Below, in pieces: positions 53,643 through 63,571 of a stretch of 64,000 nt of DNA. Source of the DNA: Sva-07 sp963829585 (lineage in GTDB: Bacteria; Actinomycetota; Acidimicrobiia; Acidimicrobiales; Ilumatobacteraceae); assembly GCA_963829585.1 (NCBI GenBank), contig CAWHJD010000028.1, positions 1 to 64,000 on the forward strand, written 5' to 3'. A program made the translations under genes and the position numbers. The notes under the pieces are model-generated. The model was not told the DNA's origin, searched no databases, and worked only from the letters and a program-made list of their open reading frames with translations. Position 1 is the first letter of the stretch. Each line of letters opens with the position of its first letter.

Positions 53643-56388
53643 GTGTCCAGCGGGCATGATCTCATCGGGCGAAAGCCGGAGCGGGCGGCAATCGCCGCTG
53701 CGTTGAACGACCGATCGCCGGGAGCCTGTGGGATCGTGATCGTCGGCGAGCCCGGCATCGGGGAAGACCGCCCTCCTCGACGCTGCACTAGAGCACGCGT
53801 CGCGCGAGAACACCCACATCGTCCGCCTCGGATTCACTCGAGCCGAAACAGAGGCTGCCTGGGCCGGACTCGCAAGCTTCGTGGATGATCTTCCCCAAAA
53901 CTGGATCGCGAGGCTCCCCGCGGCACAACGACGCGCTGTGCGGGTGGCGCTCGGAGAACGGGAGCCTGACGACTCCGACGTGACCGGACTCGTGGCAGCT
54001 GCCGTTCGGGCCTTGCTGAGACGCGCCACGCGCGACGGCCCCACTGTGCTGGCCATCGACGATCTGCAGTGGACCGACGCGGGGACGGCCGCCGCGTTCT
54101 CCTCGGCGATCCGGGCATGCGCACGTGATCCCCTCGCATTGATCGTGGCGATGCGATCGAACGACGTCGCCCCATCGACCTACCCGAATCCTCGGCGGGA
54201 GAGTCGCCGTTGTCAACGTCGGTCCACTCACCGCGAGCCGAGGTCCACGAGCTGCTCCGCCGAGGAGATGTCGTCGTCACCCCACCCCTCCTCGACGATG
54301 TGTACTCGCTCGGATCCGGCAACCCACTGCACACGATCATGCTGATCGACCAGATCCGCACGAGTGGATGGCGCCGGGGTGCACTGCCCCCGTCGATCGC
54401 GCAGGGTCACCAAGACAGCGTCGATGCGCTCGACCACGACGCCGAAGTTGTGCTCGAGTTCGCCGCTGTCTCGATGATGTCGACGGCGCATTGATCGGCC
54501 AATGCCTGCCCGCAATCGACACCGCCCGCGCACTCGAGTCGGCCGAGCACGCCGGGCTCGTCGTCTCGGATCGCTCAGGACGAGCTATGTTCGCACACCC
54601 GACGGTGCCGGCCGCCATCCTGGCCCGACTCGGACCGACAACGATCGCGAGGATCCACCGCGAACTCGGCGAACACCTCCCGAACGATGACGATCGGGCA
54701 GCGGTTCACCTCGCATCGTCCACATCGGAACCCGACGAACAGATCGCCAGTGCGCTTGAACGCGCGCCGGGCAGGCGCTCGAACGCGGAGCGAAGCAGAC
54801 CGCCGGCCAACGATTCCTTCGGTCCGCGGACTTGACGCCGGCGATCGATGGCGACAGCAGATGGCGTCGGATCACGTCAGCCGCTGACGCGTTCTCGGCG
54901 CCGGCGACCTGCGCGCCGCTGAGGCGCCGTCGAACGAGGCCTTCGCCACGGCCGTCGACCCCGCACAGGTCGCGATCGCCGGCGGTATCCGGGTGCAGAT
55001 CATGGCATCGCACGGCGACATCCTGTCGGCCCACCGCTTCATCGTCGATCTTCTCGACGAACGCGACCAATCAGTCGATGTCCGAGCACTTCTCGGGCGG
55101 GCCCGCGTCCGGCTCGAACAGCTCATCGATCTGTCACTGGCCGCCACCACTGCCTGGAAGATGCGCGACGAGATGCTTGCTGCCGAGCTCCCTTCGCACG
55201 CGCTCGAATTCGAGATCGCACACCAGCACGCCCGCTTCCTCTTGGGTGAGCCGATCGATGTCGTCGGACTCTGGCGGCTCGGTGAGCCCATCGTCGATGC
55301 AGTCGACTATCTGAGTTCGAGCTGGATGGCGCTGGAGGCACTGACCTGGAGCGGCGTTGACGACGCCCTCGCCCATCAGGCATTCGACCGGTTCGAACGA
55401 GCGGCATGCTCTGCGGGTGCAGCGCAGTCCATCGTGAAACTTCACGACTTCCGCGGCAACCTGCTGATCCGCCGGGGCAGCTGGCGCGAGGGGGAGGCCG
55501 AACTCCGCATCGCCGCTGACGAGGCGGACCTGACAGAGATGCCGGGCGACATGTCCCGTTCCGCTCTCGCGCGCTGCTGGCCGCGACCGGACATCTCGAC
55601 AAGGCCAAGGCGGCCGCGATGCGGTGCCCAACCGCAACCGGCGGGGATGAACTCCCACTCCTGGTCGCAGTTCACCAATCCTGTCTCGGCTTCATCGATC
55701 TCTGCGCCGACCGCAACGAAGCAGCCGTGAATGCCCTCTCGCTGGCGTGGGCGGCAGCCGACAAGGTCCACCTTCGAGACCTGACCTCGCTGCCTTTCCG
55801 CGCCGATCTCGTCGAGGCGCTCACGAACTGCAACCGCGTGCCAGAGGCAGCGGTCCGCTCCAGGCACATCCGGGAGCTCGCGCAAAGATCGACGCTGCCG
55901 CTCGCCTCGTCCAAGCGGCCCGGGCGGACGTCCTCGTGGCAGCCGCCCACGGCGATCTCGATGGGGCGATCGCCGCTGCATCGGAGGGACTCGCTTGGCA
56001 CGACAAGGTTCGATACCCACTGGAGTTCGGCCGCCTTCAGCTTGCGTACGGGAGCGCGTTGCGACGAGCGGGCCGGCGCCGAGCTGCAGAAGCTGCGCTC
56101 TCGGAGGCGTTGGACACCTTCGAACAACTCGGAGCGGTGCCGTTCCTCACACGAGCAAAGGTGGAGCTGCAACGAATCGGTCGGCGGGCCGGCATCGACT
56201 CGGTTCTGACGCCGACCGAGGAACAGATCGCAGCTCGGGTTTCCGCCGGTCGCACGAACAGCGAGGTCGCTGGGGAGCTCATCGTCAGCGTGCGGACGGT
56301 GGAGTCCAACCTCACCCGCGTGTACCGGAAGCTCGGTGTCCGTAATCGGGCCGAACTGGCCGCGTTGTTTCGATCGAACCGCCAGTGA
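53643..56388 (+). pseudogene. LuxR/LAL-type ATP-binding regulator, multiply frameshifted
   Basis: A roughly 915-codon MalT/LAL-type regulator can be assembled across frames. Pieces in order: IVIVGEPGIG with Walker A completed in the next frame by KTALLDA (shift near 53762); VLAIDDLQWTDAG Walker B (54050); VAVVNVGPLTA then VHELLRRGDVV; AHPTVPAAILARLG; a helical repeat region (54.9-56.0 kb); and a C-terminal LuxR helix-turn-helix, LTPTEEQIAARVSAGRTNSEVA followed by RTVESNLTRVYRKLGV. At least six shifts occur, yet conserved motifs survive on both sides of each. Either young decay or sequence error. It lies directly upstream of the large surface protein and may have regulated it. Confidence 0.82.
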
Positions 56389-57582
56389 TCCGGGTCGGTC
56401 GACATCGAGCGCGGTCGGCCAGACATGTGGAAACCACTGATGCGCACCCGCACCGAGTTACGTCACACTGGGTGTGTGTCGACTCACGGCGGGTTTGCTC
56501 GACGGACCGTTCTCACCATGCTCACCGCGATCGGCCTTGCATCGCAGCTCGTCATGCCGGGCGCACCATCGGGAGCGGTCGGACCCGGAATGCTGTCCGT
56601 CGTCCAACCGCTGGCTCCCGCCGAGACGTTCGAGGTGAACGCCGCCTCCGATGACCCGGATGAGAACATCGGTGACGGCGACTGCGCAACACAACTCACC
56701 GGGAACTGCACGTTGCGAGCTGCGCTACAAGAAGCAGGGTCGGATCCCGACGTCGACCGGATCGTGTTCTCGCCCGGATTCTCGGCTCGGATATCTCCGC
56801 ACACTCCACTCCCATCGATCACACGACCACTCGTGATCGACGGTCGATCCGAAGCGACGCCGCGTGCGCGCTGCCTGCCACGCCGGGGATCGTGATCGAC
56901 GGATCGAACCTGTCAGCGTCGTCGTGCTCCCGAGGAAGCTTTAGCATCGGGCGAGGCGTCGCCGAGGATGACGTGGCCATCCAAGTCGAGAACACCCGGT
57001 TCGAGATGTACGGAGTGGCGATATTCGGCGCTCCATGCAATCAGCTGATGCTCTGGAACGCAGGTGGATCCATCGTGTCCAGCAGCTGGTTCGGAGTCGT
57101 CCGGGGTCGGCTGACATCGCCGACCAGTTGAACGGCATCTACATCAAGGCGAATGCCTCCGAGACCCTGATCGGTGGCAACACGGCCACCGAGGGCAACG
57201 TCGTCGCCGGGTTCTCCAACACGGGGATCCTGATCGACGAGGACAGCGATGGCGTCGACATCGCCGACAACCTCATCGGAACGATCGACGGGGTCACGGG
57301 ATTCATGGCACCGGGCACCACGACCGGGGCGGAGTACGGCGTCTTCGTCAGCGGCGAGCCTCAGGCCCTCAACGACGCGACCCCGATCCAGGAGGTCTCC
57401 TCCGATGACATCACGATCCGGGACAACACCATCGGATCCATCGGCGGGGCAGGCGTCTCGGCTGCCGGCAACACCGACAACCTCGTGGTCCGCGCCAACC
57501 ACATCGGTGCTGCGGTCGACGCAGCAGCGATCCTCCCGATCGGACAGTCCGGTGTCATCGTCGAAGCACGCGGAAGCACCCC

Positions 57583-60500
57583 GTGGCCGCAACCGGTGCT
57601 CGGATCACCGACAATGTGATCGGACGGTCGTCGATCGCCGGAATCGAGTTGGCCGGTGTCGGCACGACTGGCGTGGTCGTGCAAGGCAACTCGATCGGCA
57701 TGGAGCCGCCCGGATCGGTGGGCGGCGGCAACTCCGTCGGCGTGCTCGTCCGCGATGGAGCTTCCGACAACCTGATCGGTGTGCCGGTCGGCGATGACCC
57801 GTCTCCTCTGGGCTCCTGCGGCTCCGGGGACGCCTGCAACGAGATCGTCAACAACTTCGTCGCCGGCGTGTGGATCGGGACGGGCGAGGCCGTTCGCCCC
57901 GGAGCCACCGCCACTGCCGGTTCCGGGAACACCGTGCGGGGCAATCGCATCGCCCGCAATGTCGGCCTCGGGATCGATCTGAGCGACCTCGGCCCGACCG
58001 CCAACGATGCCAGCCCGACCTCGATCGACGTGGACGCGGGTCCGAACGGCCTCCTGAACGCGCCCGTCGCGGTCAGCGGCGGCAACCAGGGGGGCAGCCT
58101 CACCGTCAGCGGGATGGTCATGAGCGAGGATCTGAGCAACCTCACGATCGACGTCTACGAGTACGGCATCTTCGAGGAACGGGATCTCGACGACCTGTTC
58201 GGCACCCGGACGCTGCGCGCCGGGGCACGCTACGACACCGACCTGCCCGCGTGGGTCATTCCGGCGCCAAGCGCCACGAGCGCGACCGCGTATCCCCAGC
58301 CGGTGCGCTGGGTCGGAACGGTGCGATCCGCCGACATCGACCCTCGCTCGCGCCGATTTCGATTCACGTACGGCTCCTCGTCGGAGAGCAGAGCACGCAC
58401 CTACGTAGCGGTGGTCACCGACGCGTCGGGCAATACGTCGGAGGCATCGTCGGCGTGCATCGGAACCGCGCGCCCGACATACCCGCTCGCCCAGCGGGAC
58501 TTCTACGACGTCGATCAGGACGCGCTGTGCGACGAGTGGGAAGCCTTCGGGCTCGACGTCGACCGTGACGGCGACGACGACTGGACCGCTCGGAGCGCCG
58601 CCGGTGGCGCCGCCGGCAAGGACGTGTACGTCGAGGTCGACGCCGTCGACAACCGACAGGTCGCCGGGTCGAACTTCGAGGAGGTCGCGCCATACGAGTC
58701 CGCGATGCGCCAGGTCGTCGATGCCTTCAGGAACGCACCGACCGGACCGGGCCAACCCGGCCCGATCAGGCTCCATCTCCCGCCGGCACCCGCGGGAATC
58801 CAGCGCGACGACTTCATCCCCGATCCGACCGGTGACCTGTCGACCGTCCGGCTCCGCCCCGGCTTCTTCACATCGGGCACACCGGTCGACGACATCCGAT
58901 TCGGCACCTCGCCGTCGCGGTTCTGCGATGGCTACGCCGGAACGGCTGCAGACCGCAACGATCCGATCGAATGCGTGTCCAGTCGTTTCGCCACCCTCGC
59001 GACGTCGCGGTACGCCCTGTTCGCACACAGCCAGACCGACGCCCCGAAGGGTTCAGGCCTGGGGCGATACGGAGGCGACGCCTTCGTGATCAGCCTCGGG
59101 AACTTCGAAACCGACAGCGCCACCGCGTTCGAGCAGATCCAGGTTGCGGGCGGTATCGCAGACGGGCTCTGTTCAGGTCTGAACTGTTGGCGGAACGTCC
59201 AGGCCGGCACGTTCATGCACGAACTCGGCCACACGCTCGGTCTTCGCCATGGCGGCACCGACGATGACGTCGAGTACAAGCCGAATCACCTCTCGGTGAT
59301 GAACTACAGCTATCAGAACCCCGGGTGGGCCGGCGCGATCCCCGGCGTCAGCCCTCCAGCGGGCCGCCCGCTCGACTACGGCCGCTCGTTCAGCGTGCTG
59401 TCGGAGACGGTGCTCGACGAGCCGGTCGGCATCTCGAAGGACGGTCTCGCACCGGGTGACATCAGCGACATGGCGCGCTGGCCGATCGTCTGGTGGCGTC
59501 AGGTGGGAGGACGATGCGAGGCTGCTCATTCGTTCCCCGCGAGTGGGCCGATCGACTGGAACAACGATGGAGACACCGTCGACACGAGCCTCGAGGCCGA
59601 CCTGAACGGCGACACATTTCACTGTGCCAGTCCGAGCGAGGTCCACGTGGCCCGGCCCGAGTGGAACGCGCTCGACTTCAATCATCGCGATGCACTGCCG
59701 AACGACCAGCCTGCAGCCGGTGCACCGCTCGACGAACAGCCGCCGATCGAGGTCACGCAGTGGGCGACGCTCGACAGCGACGGCGACGGTGTCGCCAACC
59801 CGCTCGACAACTGTGTGCTCGTTGTGAATCCATCCCAGGTCGACAGCGACAGCGACGGCGCAGGCGACGCCTGCCCGACACGACCTGCGAGCGATCTCGT
59901 CATCACGGTCCAACCGCGCTCCGGGGCCGTCCCTGCACCCGGGGCATCTGCCGAGATCACGATCTCCGTCTACAACGCCGGGCCCGATCCTGCGACGAAC
60001 GCTTCCGTCCAGATCCAGCGAGTCGGGACCTTCGACAACGTCGTCGTCGTGTCCGGACCGGGCTCCTACGACGTCGCCAGCGGCCGCTGGACGATCGGAT
60101 CGATCGGAGTCGGACAAACCGCCACGCTCGTACTCAGCGGCACGATCAGCAACGGTGGCACGGTCCGCGCGTTCATCGCCACGCTCGACCAACGCGACCC
60201 CAACTCCTCGATCGGCACGCCCGACGCCACCACCGCAGCGCTGGTCATCGGCCCCGGACCAGGCACTGATGCCACCTGGCCCGGCGACGCAGAGGCGGTC
60301 GGCGTCGTGACCTCCCCGACCTCGATCACCGTCAACGTGGGTACAACCGGCTTCTGGTGTCCGATCGGCGCCCCGACACAGGTCAACGACTACGAACCCG
60401 ACCCGTGCTACGACGTGACCGACCCCGGCGCTCCCTCGACCGACCCCGGCATCCAGATCGACAACGCCACGCAATCCCACCGGGGCCCGGGACGACTGTT

Positions 60501-62526
60501 CACCTTCCTCGTGAGCGTCGCCTCGGAGACGAACACGATCGCTGGGTCGGCCAAGGCGATCAGCCAACCCGTCGTGTCGGTACCCGTCCCCGCCGGAACA
60601 CGATTCGTGGCCGCCCAGGTGTACCCGGGGATCAACAGCCAGGGACCGTCGACGTACGACCCGACGAACGGGTTGTGGAGACTGCCCCCGTCGACGGCCG
60701 GAATCGCCACGCTCTATCTGACCGTCGAACCCCTCTCCAACAGCCCCGCCGCACTGAGCGCCCGACTGCTCACCTACAACGGCATCTCGAGTTTCCTCAG
60801 CGACTCCTCCTCCGTGTACCCGGCGTTTGAGTCCGATTTCCGTCCCTTCAACGACGATCCAGGCAACTCCGCGGAACTCGTCGGCGCCACGGGCTCGGCC
60901 GCGGCGGTGCTCGGGAGCGCAACAACGCTCGCCCCGGCACCGGGCGCGACCACGGACGTCGAACTTCCCGGTCTCCCGATCCGCGCGCGCGAGTCGGTGT
61001 GGTTCCACTGGATCGCCCCGTCCGACGGCGTGTTCACGCCGCAGCTGACCAGCTCGTTCGGACGAGGCGTCCGTCCTGCGTCGATGCGGGTGCTTCGCCA
61101 TGGGCAGGCGACCCCGCTCCAGGAGGGCAACCCGATCGCAGGGTTCCGACCGATACCGGTGCGTGCCGGTGACAGGATCGACCTCGCCGTCTACTCGACG
61201 CCGCAGTCCTGCTGCTCCTCGTTCGACCTCCCGACGACACACACGCTCCGATGGAGGCTCGACGGCCCGGCGACGAATGATGACTTCCTCGACGCCACCG
61301 ACCTGGCGGGAGCCGGGGGGCTGCAGAGCGTGAACGCCGCGGTGACGACCGTCGAACCGAACGAACCCGCAGCGAATCCCGGCCCGGCGCGTGGATCCGT
61401 GTGGTACCGGTACACGGCATCGGAGAACTCGGTCTTCCAGCTCGATCGATTCACGGCGAGCAACCGTGGAACCGACCTGTTCGCCGGCACCTCACTCGGC
61501 GATCTCACTCAGATCGACGCAGAAGTGTCCGTCGCGACCCCCGTGGTTGCGGTACCCGCCGGCCAGCAGGTCTGGGTCAGAGCGTGGACGTCTGACGACT
61601 ACCCAGGCGCGATCGGGGCCAGCTTCTACTGGCACTCCTGGCCGGACTACGACCTCGACACGTTTGCCGACAACATCGACACGTGCCCGGTGTTCGCGTC
61701 GCCGAACAACGACGACACCGACGGCGACGGGATCGGCGACGCCTGTGACGTCCCCGACGTGAACCGGCCGCCGAGAGGCACCGACATGGCCGTGACGACG
61801 GACAATCTGACTCAGGTGACCGTCGATGTGATCGCTGCGGCCGGCCTGATCGACCTCGACGGCGACGACATCACGGTCACGCCGACCGGCCCGGCCGCAA
61901 ACGGAACGATCGAGTGCGTCGTGGCGTCGTGCACCTACACCCCCTCTCCATCACCAGACGTCAACTGGCCGCTGACCGAATTCGTCGACCTTGCCGTGGC
62001 CGACCCCGGCGGCGCCCAGAGCATCGTGACACTCGAGGTCCGTGTGCTGGTCGCCCAGCAGAACGTCCGTCACGTCCAATCTCCTACCGGCACGGTGACG
62101 GTGACGGTCGATCCGAGCATTGGGATCGAATCGGCGGTGCTCCGTCCAGCCGACCCGGACGACACGAACGAAGCTGAGCTCGCCTGGAGCGCGCCCTACG
62201 GACTGCTCGACGTGACACTGACCGGCGTGATCGACCAGGTGAACCCGGGCGTCGTGATCGAACCACCGAGGGCAACCTCAGGACTTCTCAGTCGGGATCA
62301 GACCTCGTGTTGCCGATACGACTACGCGGTATCACTTCCGGAGTACGCCGTCGAGAGCTACTTCCCTGAGTTCCTCGATCAGGACAGCTTCGACCTGGAC
62401 CCGCAAGAGGGTCGCCGTCCGATTCGTCTCGAGTCTCGTGGACTGGGCACCCGAAGAAGACGAATTCCGGCTGGACATGTCGCCCTCATCCTCCGTCACC
62501 GTTCGCGCGGCGGACCTGGCGACTGA
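57583..62526 (+). CDS. Metzincin and TSP3-repeat segment of the giant surface protein
   Basis: The longest uninterrupted segment, up to 1,647 codons. The first 300 residues finish the beta-helix. The zinc site HELGHTLGLRHGG (59218-59256) is a perfect HExxHxxGxxH metzincin motif, and VMNYSYQ (59296) supplies the Met-turn methionine, so a zinc peptidase domain is convincing. Calcium-binding TSP3-type loops follow (DSDGDGVANPLDNC near 59775; DTDGDGIGDACD near 61715), with DUF11-like and cadherin-like beta domains (SAEITISVYNAGPDPATNA; DLDGDDITVTPTGP). It ends in nonsense after about 62410, where coding passes to the next frame. Confidence 0.82.
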   Translation: MAATGARITDNVIGRSSIAGIELAGVGTTGVVVQGNSIGMEPPGSVGGGNSVGVLVRDGASDNLIGVPVGDDPSPLGSCGSGDACNEIVNNFVAGVWIGTGEAVRPGATATAGSGNTVRGNRIARNVGLGIDLSDLGPTANDASPTSIDVDAGPNGLLNAPVAVSGGNQGGSLTVSGMVMSEDLSNLTIDVYEYGIFEERDLDDLFGTRTLRAGARYDTDLPAWVIPAPSATSATAYPQPVRWVGTVRSADIDPRSRRFRFTYGSSSESRARTYVAVVTDASGNTSEASSACIGTARPTYPLAQRDFYDVDQDALCDEWEAFGLDVDRDGDDDWTARSAAGGAAGKDVYVEVDAVDNRQVAGSNFEEVAPYESAMRQVVDAFRNAPTGPGQPGPIRLHLPPAPAGIQRDDFIPDPTGDLSTVRLRPGFFTSGTPVDDIRFGTSPSRFCDGYAGTAADRNDPIECVSSRFATLATSRYALFAHSQTDAPKGSGLGRYGGDAFVISLGNFETDSATAFEQIQVAGGIADGLCSGLNCWRNVQAGTFMHELGHTLGLRHGGTDDDVEYKPNHLSVMNYSYQNPGWAGAIPGVSPPAGRPLDYGRSFSVLSETVLDEPVGISKDGLAPGDISDMARWPIVWWRQVGGRCEAAHSFPASGPIDWNNDGDTVDTSLEADLNGDTFHCASPSEVHVARPEWNALDFNHRDALPNDQPAAGAPLDEQPPIEVTQWATLDSDGDGVANPLDNCVLVVNPSQVDSDSDGAGDACPTRPASDLVITVQPRSGAVPAPGASAEITISVYNAGPDPATNASVQIQRVGTFDNVVVVSGPGSYDVASGRWTIGSIGVGQTATLVLSGTISNGGTVRAFIATLDQRDPNSSIGTPDATTAALVIGPGPGTDATWPGDAEAVGVVTSPTSITVNVGTTGFWCPIGAPTQVNDYEPDPCYDVTDPGAPSTDPGIQIDNATQSHRGPGRLFTFLVSVASETNTIAGSAKAISQPVVSVPVPAGTRFVAAQVYPGINSQGPSTYDPTNGLWRLPPSTAGIATLYLTVEPLSNSPAALSARLLTYNGISSFLSDSSSVYPAFESDFRPFNDDPGNSAELVGATGSAAAVLGSATTLAPAPGATTDVELPGLPIRARESVWFHWIAPSDGVFTPQLTSSFGRGVRPASMRVLRHGQATPLQEGNPIAGFRPIPVRAGDRIDLAVYSTPQSCCSSFDLPTTHTLRWRLDGPATNDDFLDATDLAGAGGLQSVNAAVTTVEPNEPAANPGPARGSVWYRYTASENSVFQLDRFTASNRGTDLFAGTSLGDLTQIDAEVSVATPVVAVPAGQQVWVRAWTSDDYPGAIGASFYWHSWPDYDLDTFADNIDTCPVFASPNNDDTDGDGIGDACDVPDVNRPPRGTDMAVTTDNLTQVTVDVIAAAGLIDLDGDDITVTPTGPAANGTIECVVASCTYTPSPSPDVNWPLTEFVDLAVADPGGAQSIVTLEVRVLVAQQNVRHVQSPTGTVTVTVDPSIGIESAVLRPADPDDTNEAELAWSAPYGLLDVTLTGVIDQVNPGVVIEPPRATSGLLSRDQTSCCRYDYAVSLPEYAVESYFPEFLDQDSFDLDPQEGRRPIRLESRGLGTRRRRIPAGHVALILRHRSRGGPGD

Positions 62527-63516
62527 CCCGGAAGGTTCGGCGCTTCGTCTCACCTCCTGTGAGACGGCACTTGTCGCCATCGTCCGACATGTACTGGTCG
62601 ACGAGTCCGAACCCGAGGTGTGCACGATCGAGGTACTCGCGAACGCCTCGCCAGGCGAGTGGGAGTACGTGACGTTCGTCGTGCGGGATCCCGCCGGCAA
62701 CGAACGCTCGATCGACGTCGTGCTCCAGATCACCCCCGCCGGCACGACCACGACCACCACGCACCACCACCACGACCACCACGACCACCACGACCACCAC
62801 CACCACCCACCACCCACCACCACACCACCCACCACCCCGACCACCCACCACCCACCACCCACCACCCACCACCCACCACCCACCACCCACCACCCACCAC
62901 CCACCACCCACCACCACACCACCCACCACCCACGACGACACCACCCACCACCCCAACCTCGACTCCGCCCGGTTCGACGACCACGGATGCCAACCGGGAA
63001 CCCACGTCGACCACGGCGGTGCCGCAGACAGCCGCAGTCACCTTGGCGACACCCGCCGGCACCGTCGAACTCACCTCGTCGACCGGCCGGCTCGAGCAGG
63101 TGGAGTCGGTCGACCCGTCCACCTTGCCCACGCCACCGCCGCTGGTCGACTTCCCACTCGGCGTGCTTCGGTTCCGGATCACCGACGTTCCCACAGGAGC
63201 ATCGGTGCAGCTCCAGATCGACAGCCCGGTCGACGTGAACCGCTACTGGAAGTTGATCGGGAACAGATGGATCGAGCTACCGACGGCCCCGATCCCGGGT
63301 GGCATCGTCGTCACACTCGTCGACGGCGGACTCGGTGACGCAGACGGTCTCGCCAACGGCGTCATCGTGGACCCTGGAGCGCCCGGAACACGGCTCACCG
63401 ACGCACTCCCGCAGACCGGAAACGATGTCCGGCGCATCCTGATCATCGCGCTGAGCGCGATGGCGTTCGGCACGCTGCTGCTCGCGTCCCGGCGACGTGG
63501 GCGGCACTCGGCCTGA
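62438..63516 (+). CDS. C-terminal linker and LPXTG anchor of the giant surface protein
   Basis: Upstream of the repeat the coding frame reads WAPEEDEFRLDMSPSSSVTV to SIDVVLQITPAGTTTTT. After the linker a different frame reads TSTPPGSTTTDANREPTS, a folded segment (VELTSSTGRLEQVESVD to VNRYWKLIGNRWIELP), and the sorting signal LPQTGN followed by a hydrophobic stretch (ILIIALSAMAFGTLLLA) and RRRGRHSA. This is a textbook sortase substrate end. The two frames are joined only if the 7-bp repeat number changes or another indel intervenes. No sortase gene is in the window. Confidence 0.78.
62841..62910 (+). repeat. Ten perfect tandem copies of the heptamer CCACCCA
   Basis: Positions 62841-62910 are ten uninterrupted copies of CCACCCA. 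Flanking DNA (62760-62840 and 62911-62955) holds imperfect ACC/CCA-rich sequence. Because 7 is not divisible by 3, three copies encode a heptapeptide (cyclic order P-P-P-T-T-H-H), and all three reading frames give the same heptad. Gain or loss of a unit shifts the frame of the LPXTG region downstream. Confidence 0.95.
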
Positions 63517-63571
63517 CCCAGCCAACGGCCGCCATGAACGGCATCCGTGGGAGGGCACCCGAGCGCACGAC

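Larger units (their letters stand above)
56425..63516 (+). pseudogene. Giant LPXTG-anchored surface metalloprotease, frameshifted overall
   Basis: A secreted protein of about 2,360 codons read across at least five frame changes (near 56870, 57110, 57590, 62410 and within the 62.75-62.95 kb linker). Order of parts: signal peptide (TVLTMLTAIGLASQLVMP, from ATG 56425); CSLREA-like start ENIGDGDCATQLTGNCTLRAALQEA; beta-helix repeats with Asn/Gly turns to about 58.0 kb; the metzincin domain; thrombospondin-type-3 and repeat domains; a Thr/Pro/His linker; and an LPQTG sorting signal. Coding quality is high on both sides of each break. Sequence error is a real possibility and would make this an intact gene. 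Confidence 0.8.

Noticed and set aside
57361..59028. A 555-codon minus-strand frame opposite the beta-helix region
   Set aside because: No domain features; complementary to codons of the surface protein.
59173..61242. A 689-codon open frame on the minus strand opposite the surface protease
   Set aside because: It covers a region with convincing plus-strand domains (HELGH, TSP3 loops) and has no recognisable domain itself.
62760..62955. CRISPR-like repeated array
   Set aside because: The repeat unit is 7 bp with no spacers; it is a coding microsatellite, not a CRISPR.
62332..62956. Gly/Trp/Val-rich minus-strand frames over the heptamer repeat
   Set aside because: They are simply the complement of the CCA/ACC-rich repeat; the plus strand continues a real protein on both sides.
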